This document shows, piece by piece, positions 53,701-63,685 of a stretch of 64,000 nucleotides of DNA (position 1 is its first letter; each line of letters starts with the position of its first letter). The DNA comes from Piscinibacterium candidicorallinum (lineage in GTDB: Bacteria; Pseudomonadota; Gammaproteobacteria; Burkholderiales; Burkholderiaceae_C), in NCBI RefSeq assembly GCF_047549485.1, contig NZ_CP180191.1:3658001-3722000 (forward strand), given 5' to 3'. The notes under the pieces were generated by a model. It ran no database searches. It saw only the letters and a program-made list of their open reading frames with translations, and was not told where the DNA came from. The position numbers and the translations under genes were made by a program.

Positions 53701-54069
53701 GTTTTGTTGCTGCGCCGGCGGCAGTGCGTTGTAAGCCACTTGAATGGCGCCGCCGATCGTCGAAAGGTTCACCGCAACCGGCGCATTGACAAAGCCGTCA
53801 TTCCAAGCGGCAGGCGGCACGGTGGGCGCACGCAAGGGCAGGCCGTTCGCGCCAGGAGGGATCTCATAGGTCAACGTGGGATCGAACGGCACCACTGCTG
53901 CCATTGAGCCCGAGTCGTCCAGCGTGACGATGACGTTGGGCGCGGGCGGTACCTGCGCGGTCGGCGGTACCTGCATGAGCCCGAGCGTCGCACCGGCGGG
54001 GCCGGCAAAAACCATCGCCAAGCCTGCGGCAACGGCATTGAGAGAAAAACGAACGGCCTGTGTCTTCAT
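50728..54069 (-). CDS. pilY1: Type IV pilus tip adhesin/assembly factor PilY1
   Basis: The protein has 1113 residues with a signal peptide. The N-terminal von Willebrand A-like domain has MIDAS sequence VTLDDSGSMA. A middle region (RRSYHIMFTDGQWND, WDVWHAAVNTRGDMFP) leads to the PilY beta-propeller (VYVGANDGMLHGF, VLVGGLGAGGRGIYALDV, FVGxN-type blades). A calcium loop of EF type is DSNGDGKVD, and another D-x-N-G-D lies near the C-terminus. It acts on the cell surface at the pilus tip. It lies between pilX and pilE; gap to pilX is 11 nt. Confidence 0.95.
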   Translation of the reverse strand: MKTQAVRFSLNAVAAGLAMVFAGPAGATLGLMQVPPTAQVPPAPNVIVTLDDSGSMAAVVPFDPTLTYEIPPGANGLPLRAPTVPPAAWNDGFVNAPVAVNLSTIGGAIQVAYNALPPAQQQNYVNWYSFYRTRNMAMKSSVLSAFSPSIVPDGRFRLAWQGLLVTCSNGFPANNACPRPNTMSSFEGTHRDNFVSWVRSVPASNTTPLRAAYRRVGEYLRTTGVNSPWAATPGTSVNPILSCRRSYHIMFTDGQWNDGDNAAFGNSDNTATTFPDGTAYTQNRPYRGPAAGGNLTLSDVAFTYWSTDLQTGAGWDNNLTQVIKRAGDETYNGTTITQYWNPKNNPATWQHLVMYGVGFGEAAALTPAAVGQPANVVPTFSGTTTGGASFAELVSGPREWPSVANFGLRQWDVWHAAVNTRGDMFPATDQRALNSAFQRIVAEILAQNTATGGAASSLSNVSNGLTVVRAGFESEPNFRGVIRGFPISGGAISNIASWNAQTVMGTVAPNDRVVLTASNPSTGAPFRWGNLSTFQQNALNRSLGGTQDGFGQIRVDYLRGATNKENTPENSKIADAVLRWRQGGLIGTIVNSEPRFVQAPRSGYTSSDYVGFRNANISRQPVVYVGANDGMLHGFSATNGTPLISYVPRGVYTRLSEYTDPVYQHKYFVDGPVISADAKIDGDWRTVLVGGLGAGGRGIYALDVTNPTNFAETNAASLVKFDYTKPGDAIPTTPVDLAQQFADEAVSAAAMAELNSDLGHIIGDPSKDPFLGRNLQIARMANDRWAVIIGNGVNSVNERAALYVFYLDAAGGFRKILAETTTGANNGLATPLPVDSNGDGKVDVVYAGDLRGRLWKFNVSATNDAAWGVAGGVPLYNAGRPITSAPAVAPHPRGGNFITFGTGQLLTFPDKTSVATESIYGIWDRPGAPAATVPLSDLVTRTITAAAANTVSGGGSARVLSAPVTSAIDYSTKRGWRLDLGVAGERVIFNPIASGRFAFFSTYVPVEGQTCANSTQAGSFLAFDLFNGAPPATPVLDINGDNVFTTGDQDDTGLGAMGRASPVGKLVGLVDFVGNSTGEPPPPNPCAAVGSLQTIGVKCFTGPGRRAWRDLTP

Positions 54070-54080
54070 GGCGGATCCTG

Positions 54081-54695
54081 TTACGGCTGGTACAGCTCTT
54101 GAAGCGTGACGACGGTGTTCGGATTGCGGCCGGTAGCGCGCACCGTGATCCGATACAGAAAGGTGTCCGAGGACGCGGAGTTCTGGAAGATCTCGATCCA
54201 GTACCGGGGCTGTGCTGCTGCGCCCGACTCGTTTTGAATCGCCACCCAGTCAGCTCCGGTTCGCTCTCCGTAGATGCCGTAGGGGCGAGCGGGCGAGCCC
54301 ACACCTGGGTCCGGCAGTTCCCACGGATTGACGAATCCCCCTGCTGCATACTGCGCCGGCTCGAGCGCGCAGGCGCCTCTCAGGCAGGTGCCGAGATAGC
54401 TGAGATCCGACAGGCCAGCGTCCTTGTTCGGTCGATCCGAGAAAGGCCGACAGGCCGGGTTACCCCCGCAGGGTTGGCCGTTGGCGCGAAGACCCAGAAT
54501 GTCTTGCTGTGCATCGCGAATGGTGGCCTCGGCCAGCTGATACGCGCGAGCTCGGTCGAGATCATTACCGGCCATGCGCTCGGTGATCGTGGACGAACGC
54601 AGCACAGCCACGGCAAGAACGGTCAGGACGACAAGAAAGATCAGCGCGGAGAACAGTGCAAAACCGGCCTGCCCGCGTGAAAGAGAGCGATTCAT
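54081..54695 (-). CDS. pilX: Minor pilin assembly protein PilX
   Basis: The protein has 204 residues. The N-terminus (RGQAGFALFSALIFLVVLTV, LAVAVLRSSTITERMAGNDL) is the PilX-type minor pilin helix, with prepilin-like G-F but lacking the classical Glu5. A globular domain follows with several Cys and a C-terminal TVVTLQELYQP. It primes pilus assembly with PilV, PilW and PilE at the inner membrane. It overlaps pilW by 4 nt. Confidence 0.92.
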   Translation of the reverse strand: MNRSLSRGQAGFALFSALIFLVVLTVLAVAVLRSSTITERMAGNDLDRARAYQLAEATIRDAQQDILGLRANGQPCGGNPACRPFSDRPNKDAGLSDLSYLGTCLRGACALEPAQYAAGGFVNPWELPDPGVGSPARPYGIYGERTGADWVAIQNESGAAAQPRYWIEIFQNSASSDTFLYRITVRATGRNPNTVVTLQELYQP

Positions 54696-55471
54696 GGGAT
54701 ATCCGGGAAAAGATTGCCGGTGCTGCCATTGCGCAGATTGACCGTCGTTCTGAACAGTCTGTGGACCCGCCCATCTGCAGGAAACGCCTGACCGCGGCAG
54801 TTCGTACCGGGCGTTGGGCCGGAGGCAATATTGGGTTCGAAGCTGACGACCTCAAAACACAGGTCGACTGTGCGCACCAACGTCCAGTCGGCGACACCGG
54901 CAGCATTCACAAAGGCCGCTGCATTGCCCTGTCCCACAGCAGCAGCGACGCCGTAGGTTGCTTGCATGTCCACTACCTGAGCTGCAAGCGGCTGGGCAGC
55001 ATTGCCGCCGCCGCCACCGTTGCCCTGACACATGAGCTGACCGTTCGCGTCAATCGAAAAGGTATTGACCACATCGGCCACGCCGACCGCCTGGCCCAGA
55101 CAGTCTGCGCCGGCCAATGTGCCGGCGTTGTAGGGCTGATCGCTGAAGTAGCGAACTGTGATGGTGTCAGGTCCGCCAGCCCCGCCATCCGTACCAGTGA
55201 CAGGCAATCTGCCGGGGATCTCGACAACTTGCGCGTTGGCCGTCGCGGGCACAAATGCTGGCGCACCGGCCATCCGGATATTGCGCGAGAGCACTTCGAC
55301 CGCGAGCCGACCCGTTTCGAAGTTGCGACTCTGATCATCATTGGTGCGAAAGCCCTGGCGAGCCACGAGGTAAAGCGAAGCAGCCGCCACGGTGATCAGC
55401 AATCCGATCACGAGAGCAATCATCAGCTCGACCAGTGTCAAACCACGCTGGGAACGGAGCGAATGCCTCAT
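54692..55471 (-). CDS. pilW: Minor pilin assembly protein PilW
   Basis: The protein has 259 residues from ATG at 55471, which overlaps the pilV stop (ATGA). The prepilin motif is RSQRG-LTLVELMIALVIGLLI. The globular part (FRTNDDQSRNFETGRLAVEV, LSRNIRMAGAPAF) is typical of PilW. It is a member of the minor pilin tip complex. Upstream in-frame ATG at 55495 is a less likely start. Confidence 0.92.
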   Translation of the reverse strand: MRHSLRSQRGLTLVELMIALVIGLLITVAAASLYLVARQGFRTNDDQSRNFETGRLAVEVLSRNIRMAGAPAFVPATANAQVVEIPGRLPVTGTDGGAGGPDTITVRYFSDQPYNAGTLAGADCLGQAVGVADVVNTFSIDANGQLMCQGNGGGGGNAAQPLAAQVVDMQATYGVAAAVGQGNAAAFVNAAGVADWTLVRTVDLCFEVVSFEPNIASGPTPGTNCRGQAFPADGRVHRLFRTTVNLRNGSTGNLFPDIP

Positions 55472-56001
55472 GGCTGGAACTCCGCGACGATGCACTGCGC
55501 TGTCGGCGGTGCCGCCACAATCGGGAAGTCATCACACCGTGCATCGCGCAGCGCTGCTGTTAGGTCCTTCTCCTCCCACATGACCGCGATCAGGAAGGGC
55601 GTTCCAGCGCCTCCGGGTCGCACTATGGCTCCGCGACCGCTTGGCAGGGCGCCGGCAAGCTGCGTCAGCCACTCGTTCAAGTGCCGGTTAGCCACTTGTT
55701 GCGAGGTGCAAGGCGCTCCGCATGCAGCAAACGCGGGGATGCTTGATGGAATGTTTGCGTAGGGCACATTGAAGATGTAGTCGCCGGCGCGCACGCTGGG
55801 CATATTGCTGCGCATGCGGTCAGTCATGGCCACGAGGTGATGAACCGCAACTGAACGTTGCTGAGACACCTGATTGAACTTGACCGTGCTGAGCTGGACA
55901 CCAGCGACTCCGATGGCCCCAAGACTCAATACGACCAGCGCAACCATCGCTTCAAGGATCGATGCGCCGCTTTGGCGCTGCAACAAAAACGATTGACTCA
56001 T
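55468..56001 (-). CDS. pilV: Minor pilin PilV
   Basis: The protein has 177 residues. The prepilin motif is LQRQSG-ASILEAMVALVVLSL, with Glu in the fifth position after cleavage. Four to six cysteines (AACGAPCTSQQ, DARCDDF, AQCIVAEF) may form disulfides. It forms part of the minor pilin complex with FimT, PilW and PilX. It starts 4 nt before the fimT stop region ends, in one operon. Confidence 0.92.
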   Translation of the reverse strand: MSQSFLLQRQSGASILEAMVALVVLSLGAIGVAGVQLSTVKFNQVSQQRSVAVHHLVAMTDRMRSNMPSVRAGDYIFNVPYANIPSSIPAFAACGAPCTSQQVANRHLNEWLTQLAGALPSGRGAIVRPGGAGTPFLIAVMWEEKDLTAALRDARCDDFPIVAAPPTAQCIVAEFQP

Positions 56002-56004
56002 GGC

Positions 56005-56586
56005 TCAGCACCCGGAGAAACGGGCATCATTCAGATATGTATCGTCGGACATGGCCGAAGCACGACCACCGGCACTGATACAGATGTGCCGTTGCTCGCG
56101 AGTCGTCGGCGACGCGGTGCTCGACACCACGAAGTGGGCGCCGCGGATTGTTCCGTTGAGCATGCCGTTCGGTGCGAAGCGCACTGCAGTACCAGCCATG
56201 TTGAGCTGGATCCCGAGGTTGGTCGGAGACGCAGGGCTGCTGCGCAGCAGCTCTTCAGCGGCTTGACGCGTGCCGTTCACGTTGGTGTCGACAAACACGA
56301 TGTAGCCAGACTCCCACTGATTACTCCCACTGCAGGTTGCCGCAGCTGAGTTCGGAGCCGCGCTGGCGCAGATTGTCACGGCAGCGCCGCGCTTCACCGC
56401 TTCCGCTCGCGCCAGATTGATGGCCGTCAGCAATTCATTGGTACCGCTCGAGATCTGATTTCTGCGAGCGAATCCCGAAAGTTCCGGCAACGCAAGGCCA
56501 AGACCGATGGCGATGATCGTGATGACGACCATCAGCTCAATGAGCGAGAAGCCTTGACCGTGTCGGCCAGCACGTACTTTTTTCAT
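56005..56586 (-). CDS. fimT: GspH/FimT-type minor pilin
   Basis: The protein has 193 residues from ATG at 56586, overlapping the upstream gene's stop (ATGA); an ATG three codons earlier also exists. The prepilin motif is RHGQG-FSLIELMVVITIIAIGL. The GspH-like domain shows ATICAS-type ITICA region (GAAVTICASAAPNSAAATCS), WESGYIVFVDTNVNG and RHICISAGGRA. In other bacteria FimT binds DNA during natural transformation, consistent with dprA in this window (inference). Confidence 0.92.
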   Translation of the reverse strand: MKKVRAGRHGQGFSLIELMVVITIIAIGLGLALPELSGFARRNQISSGTNELLTAINLARAEAVKRGAAVTICASAAPNSAAATCSGSNQWESGYIVFVDTNVNGTRQAAEELLRSSPASPTNLGIQLNMAGTAVRFAPNGMLNGTIRGAHFVVSSTASPTTREQRHICISAGGRASAMSDDTYLNDARFSGC

Positions 56587-57002
56587 TTGGTGCATGCGCC
56601 GGCGTTACTGCCGTGGATGAAGAGCGTGGGCGCAGAGGCCTCGGTACCCGAAGGGGTCACGCGCGTGACAAACTGCGCGCCGGCAACGCGCGCAACGGCA
56701 ATGGCGGTGCGCTCGCCCCGAGGGCCGCAGTTCACATCGAACTCCACGGCCCCATCGCCGCGCGAGCGCAGCGCCGAGAGTCTGCAAGACTCATCACCAG
56801 GGAACTGGGCTACAAGGACCGCGGGCGCCTGAACGTCCTTGCCATCAAGGCACATGCCAGACACCGGCTGCCCGGCCGGACGCTGTTCTTGGGCTGACTT
56901 CCAGAAATACCAGAGGCCTGGCTGCATCGTCTGGGCACCGGCAGAGGCAGCAATTCCGAAGAGGCTTGTAGCCACCAGCTTGAAAGCAAGGTTGCGAATC
57001 AT
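56583..57002 (-). CDS. Secreted DUF3617-like protein heading the minor pilin operon
   Basis: The protein has 139 residues from ATG at 57002. The signal peptide (LVATSLFGIAASAGAQ) is followed by TMQPGLWYFWKSAQEQRPAG, which resembles the M-x-P-G-x-W start of DUF3617 proteins, and four Cys. Its stop overlaps fimT. It is probably periplasmic. The link to pilus function is positional only. The region 57003-57143 upstream may hold the operon promoter; none is obvious. Confidence 0.75.
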   Translation of the reverse strand: MIRNLAFKLVATSLFGIAASAGAQTMQPGLWYFWKSAQEQRPAGQPVSGMCLDGKDVQAPAVLVAQFPGDESCRLSALRSRGDGAVEFDVNCGPRGERTAIAVARVAGAQFVTRVTPSGTEASAPTLFIHGSNAGACTK

Positions 57003-57143
57003 GGGGAACTTTCCTGCAAGAGCCTGCATGTTGCAGCCCCGCGAACGCCCAGCCCACGGCCACACCGCCTCACCCCGATCAGCGGCAATCGGATACCGAC
57101 GAGCGGCGGGCAATTGCCAAAAGATCTACCGAGGATCGGATCG

Positions 57144-59165
57144 CTAGGAAGAGGTCGGTGCCCGACGCAGCAGCGCCTTCAACCCCGCCATGTGCGCCCG
57201 CGTGTCCGACGGGACTGCTGCGGCGCTGCTCTCCTCACGCGTCACGCCCAGCTCGGCCAGGAAACGCGAGGGCTCTCGGTTGGCAAACTCCTTGCCACGC
57301 TTGCGCCGCTTGCAGTGCGTGATGATCAGACTGCGCTGGGCGCGCGTCACACCCACGTACATCAGCCGGCGCTCTTCCTCGATGCGGCTGCCCATGGCTT
57401 CTGCGTCGAGTTCATCGTCCGTACGGCCCAGGTGCGGGAGCAGGCCTTCCTCGACGCCGATCAGGAAGACGTGCGGATACTCCAGACCCTTGGCGGCATG
57501 CAGGGTCGACAGCTTGACGGCGTCCTGCTCGGCGTCGTTGTCCTGCAGCATGGTGATGAGCGCCACGTACTGGGCGAGCTCGATCAGGGTCTTGCCGTCT
57601 TCATCGGCCTTGCGGTTGAGCCAATCGAGGAATTCGGTGACGTTGTTCCACTTGGACAATGCCTGCTTGGCGTCGAAGGTGTCGTACAGGTAGGCCTCGT
57701 AGCCGATGGCCTGCACGAGCTCGCGCAGCAGGGCGCCGCCGTTTTCGCCGGCCTTGTTGTTGTCCTTGCCGCTGCGGTCCTGCAGGCGGTTGATGAACTG
57801 ACCAAATTCCGAGAGCGTCTGGAGCTGGTTGTCCTTCACCCGTCCGGCAAAGCCGGCTTCGAACAGCGCCTCGAACAGGCTCTTGCGCCGTTCGCCCGCA
57901 TAGGTGGCTAGGGCTTGCAGGCTCACGGGGCCGATGCCACGCTTGGGCGTGGTGATGGCGCGCATGAAGGCCTGGTCATCGTCCTCGTTGGCGATCAGAC
58001 GCAGGTAGGCGACGAGGTCCTTGATCTCGGCCCGGTCAAAGAAGCTCTGGCCGCCGGAGATGATGTACGGAATCTTCTGGTTGCGCAGCTGCTGCTCAAT
58101 CACGCGGGCCTGTAGGTTGGAGCGGTAGAGAATCGCGTAGTCGCTCCACTTGGCGCGACGCTCGAAGCGGTGCGCAGACAGCCGTGTGACCACGTTTTCG
58201 GCTTCGGACTCGTCGTCGTCCTGAGGCAGCACGGCAATAGGGTCCCCCATGCCGTGCTCGCTCCAGAGCTTCTTCTCGAACAACTTGGGGTTGTGCGAGA
58301 TCAGCGCATTGGCCGCCTGCAGAATGCGGTTGGTCGAGCGATAGTTCTGCTCCAGCTTGATGACCTTCAGGCGCGGATAGGTCTTCTGCAGATCGGCCAG
58401 ATTCTCCAGATTGGCGCCACGCCAGCCGTAGATGCTCTGGTCGTCGTCACCCACAGCCGTGAACATGGCGCGCGGCCCGGTGAGGTTGCGCAGAAGGCCG
58501 TACTGCACGCTATTGGTGTCCTGCACCTCGTCCACCAGCAGATAGCGCAGGCGGTTCTGCCATCGCTCGCGCACCTCGGCATGCTCTTCAAGCAGCTTGA
58601 GCGGCGTCCAGATCAGATCGTCAAAATCGACAGCCTGATAGGCACGCACGGTCTCGTTGTAGCGCGCATAGGCCTTGGCAAAGGCCAGTTCGTCATTGCT
58701 CTTGGCTGCCGATGCAGCCTGATCCGGCGAAAGGCCGGCGTTCTTCCACAGGCTGACCTGGCCCTGGGCCGCACGCACGAGCTTCTTGTCCGTGGTGGCG
58801 AGAATGTCGCTGAGCACGGCGGCGGCATCGGCGGCATCAAGGATCGTGAAGTTGGGCTTGATGCCGGCCGCACGCGCTTCTTCGCGCAGCATGCGCACGC
58901 CCAGCGAGTGAAAGGTGCTCACCTGAAGGCGCTTGGCGGCATCCTTGCCGACCAACTCGGCAGCCCGCTCTGCCATCTCACCAGCCGCCTTGTTGGTGAA
59001 CGTGATGGCGGCAATGCTTTCGGGCTTGTAGCCCTGCTCAATCAGATACGCGATTTTGGCGGTGATCACGCGCGTCTTGCCCGAACCCGCGCCGGCCAGC
59101 ACCAGGCAGGGGCCATCCAGATAGCGCACAGCTTCGCGTTGCGCCGGATTCAGCGGGAATGACAT
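57144..59165 (-). CDS. rep: ATP-dependent DNA helicase Rep
   Basis: The protein has 673 residues from ATG at 59165 (no good ribosome site). It is an SF1A helicase that moves 3'-5' and helps forks pass obstacles. Motifs in order: Q/Walker A LVLAGAGSGKTRVIT, AITFTNKAAGEMAER, LLVDEVQDTNSVQY, GDDDQSIYGWRGA, KLEQNYRSTNRIL, LSTLHAAKGLEYPHV and LMYVGVTRAQ. Full length and intact. It is more like Rep than UvrD or PcrA by the MSFPLNPAQREAVRYLDG start. It lies upstream of the pilus operon on the same strand, with a gap. Confidence 0.95.
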   Translation of the reverse strand: MSFPLNPAQREAVRYLDGPCLVLAGAGSGKTRVITAKIAYLIEQGYKPESIAAITFTNKAAGEMAERAAELVGKDAAKRLQVSTFHSLGVRMLREEARAAGIKPNFTILDAADAAAVLSDILATTDKKLVRAAQGQVSLWKNAGLSPDQAASAAKSNDELAFAKAYARYNETVRAYQAVDFDDLIWTPLKLLEEHAEVRERWQNRLRYLLVDEVQDTNSVQYGLLRNLTGPRAMFTAVGDDDQSIYGWRGANLENLADLQKTYPRLKVIKLEQNYRSTNRILQAANALISHNPKLFEKKLWSEHGMGDPIAVLPQDDDESEAENVVTRLSAHRFERRAKWSDYAILYRSNLQARVIEQQLRNQKIPYIISGGQSFFDRAEIKDLVAYLRLIANEDDDQAFMRAITTPKRGIGPVSLQALATYAGERRKSLFEALFEAGFAGRVKDNQLQTLSEFGQFINRLQDRSGKDNNKAGENGGALLRELVQAIGYEAYLYDTFDAKQALSKWNNVTEFLDWLNRKADEDGKTLIELAQYVALITMLQDNDAEQDAVKLSTLHAAKGLEYPHVFLIGVEEGLLPHLGRTDDELDAEAMGSRIEEERRLMYVGVTRAQRSLIITHCKRRKRGKEFANREPSRFLAELGVTREESSAAAVPSDTRAHMAGLKALLRRAPTSS

Positions 59166-59286
59166 CGATCTGGGGGAGGACAGCAGGAACCGGCTCGAGG
59201 ACGGGCAGGGCACGCAATGAGGTACGCATCACCTGGCCGAGAGGGCGCGCAGGTTATCACGCAGGTCTGCGAGCCCTGCCTGCGCT

Positions 59287-61170
59287 TCAGTGCTTGCGTG
59301 CCGAGTGGATGGACTTGTTGCCGCCGGCGCCACCCACAGGCAAGACCGCGGCGCTCGCCGGGTTCGCCGGCAGGCTCGGGCCGCTTGAGCACATCTGCCA
59401 GCGGCCCTTGCCTGTGGCCTTGACCTGATACATCGCCTCGTCGGCCCGTGCGAGCAGGGATTGCGCTGTGCGCGCATGCTTGGGCGCAAGCGCGACACCC
59501 ACGCTGGCCGAGACGCTGAGCAGGTGCTTGCCGACCATCACGGGCGCACCGGCCAGATCCACGATGCGGGTGGCTAGATCGGCCAGGTCGTCATCGGAAG
59601 GCATGGGCACCACGAGCACAAACTCGTCGCCACCAAAGCGCGCGCAAATCCCGGCGGCCGTGCTCGGCTTTTCCTTCAGCGCGGCATCGAAACGCACAGC
59701 GAGCGTGCGCAGCACCGCATCACCCGCGCTGTGGCCGGCCGTGTCGTTGATGCCCTTGAAGCCGTCGAGGTCCACGAAGACCAGCGCAAACGGCAGGTCC
59801 TCTGCAAACTCCATGGCTGCGTCCAGATGCTGCATCAGGTAGCGGCGGTTGTAGGCGTCGGTCAGCGGATCGCGCTCGGCCGTGCGCGCCAGTACTTCCT
59901 GGGCGCGCTTGAGTTCGTCGATGTCGATGTTGGTGTCGTAGACGCCGCGCACCACACCCTGCTCGTCGATGTCCGGGTGGTAGCTCGAACGGATCCAGCG
60001 CTCGGTCCCGTCGGGCAGGCGTACCTTGCGCTCGTAGTGCGAGCTGCGCCCCTGCAAGGCCGCTTGCACATAGGGCAGATGCTCCTTCCAGATGCGCTCG
60101 CCGCGCACCTCGGGCACCTTGCGGCCGATCACCATGGACGGATCGAGCTGATTGCGTTCGACAAACGCCCGGTTCACAAACTGGTAGACGTAGCTGCTGT
60201 CGAAGTAGGTCAGTGGGTAGGGAATGTTGGCGGTGAAGCCGTCGAGCTTGCGGCGGCTGTCACGCAGCTCCTCGATCGCGCGCACCTCGTCGTCGATGTC
60301 GATGGCAATGGTGTAGACCCGCTCGACGAGGCCATCGGGGTTGGTATCCGGGAAGACAGTGACGCGCACCCAGTGCGCAGAGTTTTGGTGCGTCACCAAG
60401 CGCGTGTATTCGGCCGCCTGTCCGGTGTAGGCCATCCAGAAGGCCTGACGGGCGCTTTGCCATGCGCCCTGCCCATAGATCTCCGACAGCTTGCGGCCGA
60501 TCAGCGCCTCGCGTGACTGGCCCGACCAGGTCAGGTAGGCGTCGTTGCACCAGACCAGACGGTTCGAGCGGTCCCAGCCACCGATGGGCAGGGCGATGGC
60601 TGACAGGATGCGCTGGATGCGCCCGGCGTTGCGCTCGGCCGAGTCGCGACCGCGCACGTGGTCGTCAATGTCCACCGCCGTGGACAGCACCGCCGTGACG
60701 TGGCCGCGCTCGTCGCGCGAAGCGGGTGCGAGCTTGATGCGCTGCCAGCGCGCCTTGCGCAGGTCCGGCAGATCGGCGGCCGCCGGATTGGGGTTGTAGG
60801 CCGAGACCAGCCGGTCAAACTCCACGGTTTCGCCGCGGAAGGCGCAGACGAAGGCGCGCTCGGAGGTTTCCCAGGCACCCGCGCCATACAGCTGCTCGAT
60901 TGTGCGGCCCAGCAGCTCGTCGCGGGTGGCGCCGGTCAGCCGCTCGAATTCGGCGTTGCAATGCAGCAGCTCGCAATCCCGCCCCCATACCGCAATCGGC
61001 ATGGCGACGATGTCGAGCGCGTTGCACAACGCGGAGAAGGGATCGGTCAGCGGCACTTGGGCTGGAACTTGCAGAGGCACTAAGGCGAGCGTGCAGTGTG
61101 CCCGTGCAGCTTGCGCCGCGGCAAGCCAGATCCCTCGCACAAACGCGTTGTTCGGACTGGCAACGCCCAA
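59287..61170 (-). CDS. PAS-domain diguanylate cyclase (GGDEF)
   Basis: The protein has about 627 residues; the start is a TTG at 61170 and could be internal, since no ATG appears before residue 57. Three PAS domains (about 55-170, 180-310, 315-435) precede a GGDEF domain with TAYNRRYLMQHLDA-type DPLTDAYNRRYLM and an intact active site RFGGDEFVLVV. The I-site (RxxD, five residues before GGDEF) is absent, so product inhibition is probably weak. It makes cyclic di-GMP in the cytoplasm; there are no transmembrane segments. Confidence 0.93.
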   Translation of the reverse strand: MGVASPNNAFVRGIWLAAAQAARAHCTLALVPLQVPAQVPLTDPFSALCNALDIVAMPIAVWGRDCELLHCNAEFERLTGATRDELLGRTIEQLYGAGAWETSERAFVCAFRGETVEFDRLVSAYNPNPAAADLPDLRKARWQRIKLAPASRDERGHVTAVLSTAVDIDDHVRGRDSAERNAGRIQRILSAIALPIGGWDRSNRLVWCNDAYLTWSGQSREALIGRKLSEIYGQGAWQSARQAFWMAYTGQAAEYTRLVTHQNSAHWVRVTVFPDTNPDGLVERVYTIAIDIDDEVRAIEELRDSRRKLDGFTANIPYPLTYFDSSYVYQFVNRAFVERNQLDPSMVIGRKVPEVRGERIWKEHLPYVQAALQGRSSHYERKVRLPDGTERWIRSSYHPDIDEQGVVRGVYDTNIDIDELKRAQEVLARTAERDPLTDAYNRRYLMQHLDAAMEFAEDLPFALVFVDLDGFKGINDTAGHSAGDAVLRTLAVRFDAALKEKPSTAAGICARFGGDEFVLVVPMPSDDDLADLATRIVDLAGAPVMVGKHLLSVSASVGVALAPKHARTAQSLLARADEAMYQVKATGKGRWQMCSSGPSLPANPASAAVLPVGGAGGNKSIHSARKH

Positions 61171-61261
61171 ACTTCCCCAAGCCTGTGTAGATGGATTGTT
61201 AACTCACGAGGGCACGCCACCCTCGCAATTTCAGCAGTTAACGAACAACCTGACCCGTCAC

Positions 61262-63385
<2,124 letters not shown>

Positions 63386-63434
63386 TTTAAGTTCGAGGCC
63401 TAAACAGCTGCGCGCAAAGGGCTTTGTTCACAGT

Positions 63435-63465
63435 CCACAGAATCTGTGGATAACTTTGTGGAGAA
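63435..63465 (-). promoter_or_regulatory. DnaA-box-like cluster upstream of priA
   Basis: TGTGGATAA (63445-63453) is a perfect DnaA box (TTATCCACA on the other strand), and TGTGGAGAA (63457-63465) is an 8-of-9 copy 12 bp further. The first is part of the palindrome TCCACAGA-A-TCTGTGGA. DnaA could modulate priA or the site could be a weak DnaA reservoir; this is not the dnaA/oriC locus, because no dnaA or dnaN is here. Confidence 0.5.
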
Positions 63466-63685
63466 TTCTGTGACAAACGCGTTAAGTGCTTGCCGCACAA
63501 GCGATTTTGTCCGCTGCCAAGAAAATGAGCAATCTGAAAAGCTCGATAAATCAATGACTTACACGAGGAACCGAGCGCTCCAGAGCCATTTCAGCCGAAA
63601 CTGAGCATGGTTCTTGGGAGAGCAGCATTCTGTGCATAAGTCAAATGGAGACCTGCAAAAAATGGAACGGTGGCGCCCATCGACG
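63466..63685. other. Intergenic region between priA and the right-edge gene
   Basis: About 220 bases with moderate AT content. I see no gene, terminator or repeat in it that I can support. Confidence 0.5.

Noticed and set aside
63435..63465. Chromosomal origin of replication
   Set aside because: Only one perfect DnaA box and one near box; no dnaA, dnaN, rpmH, parA or AT-rich unwinding cluster in the window.
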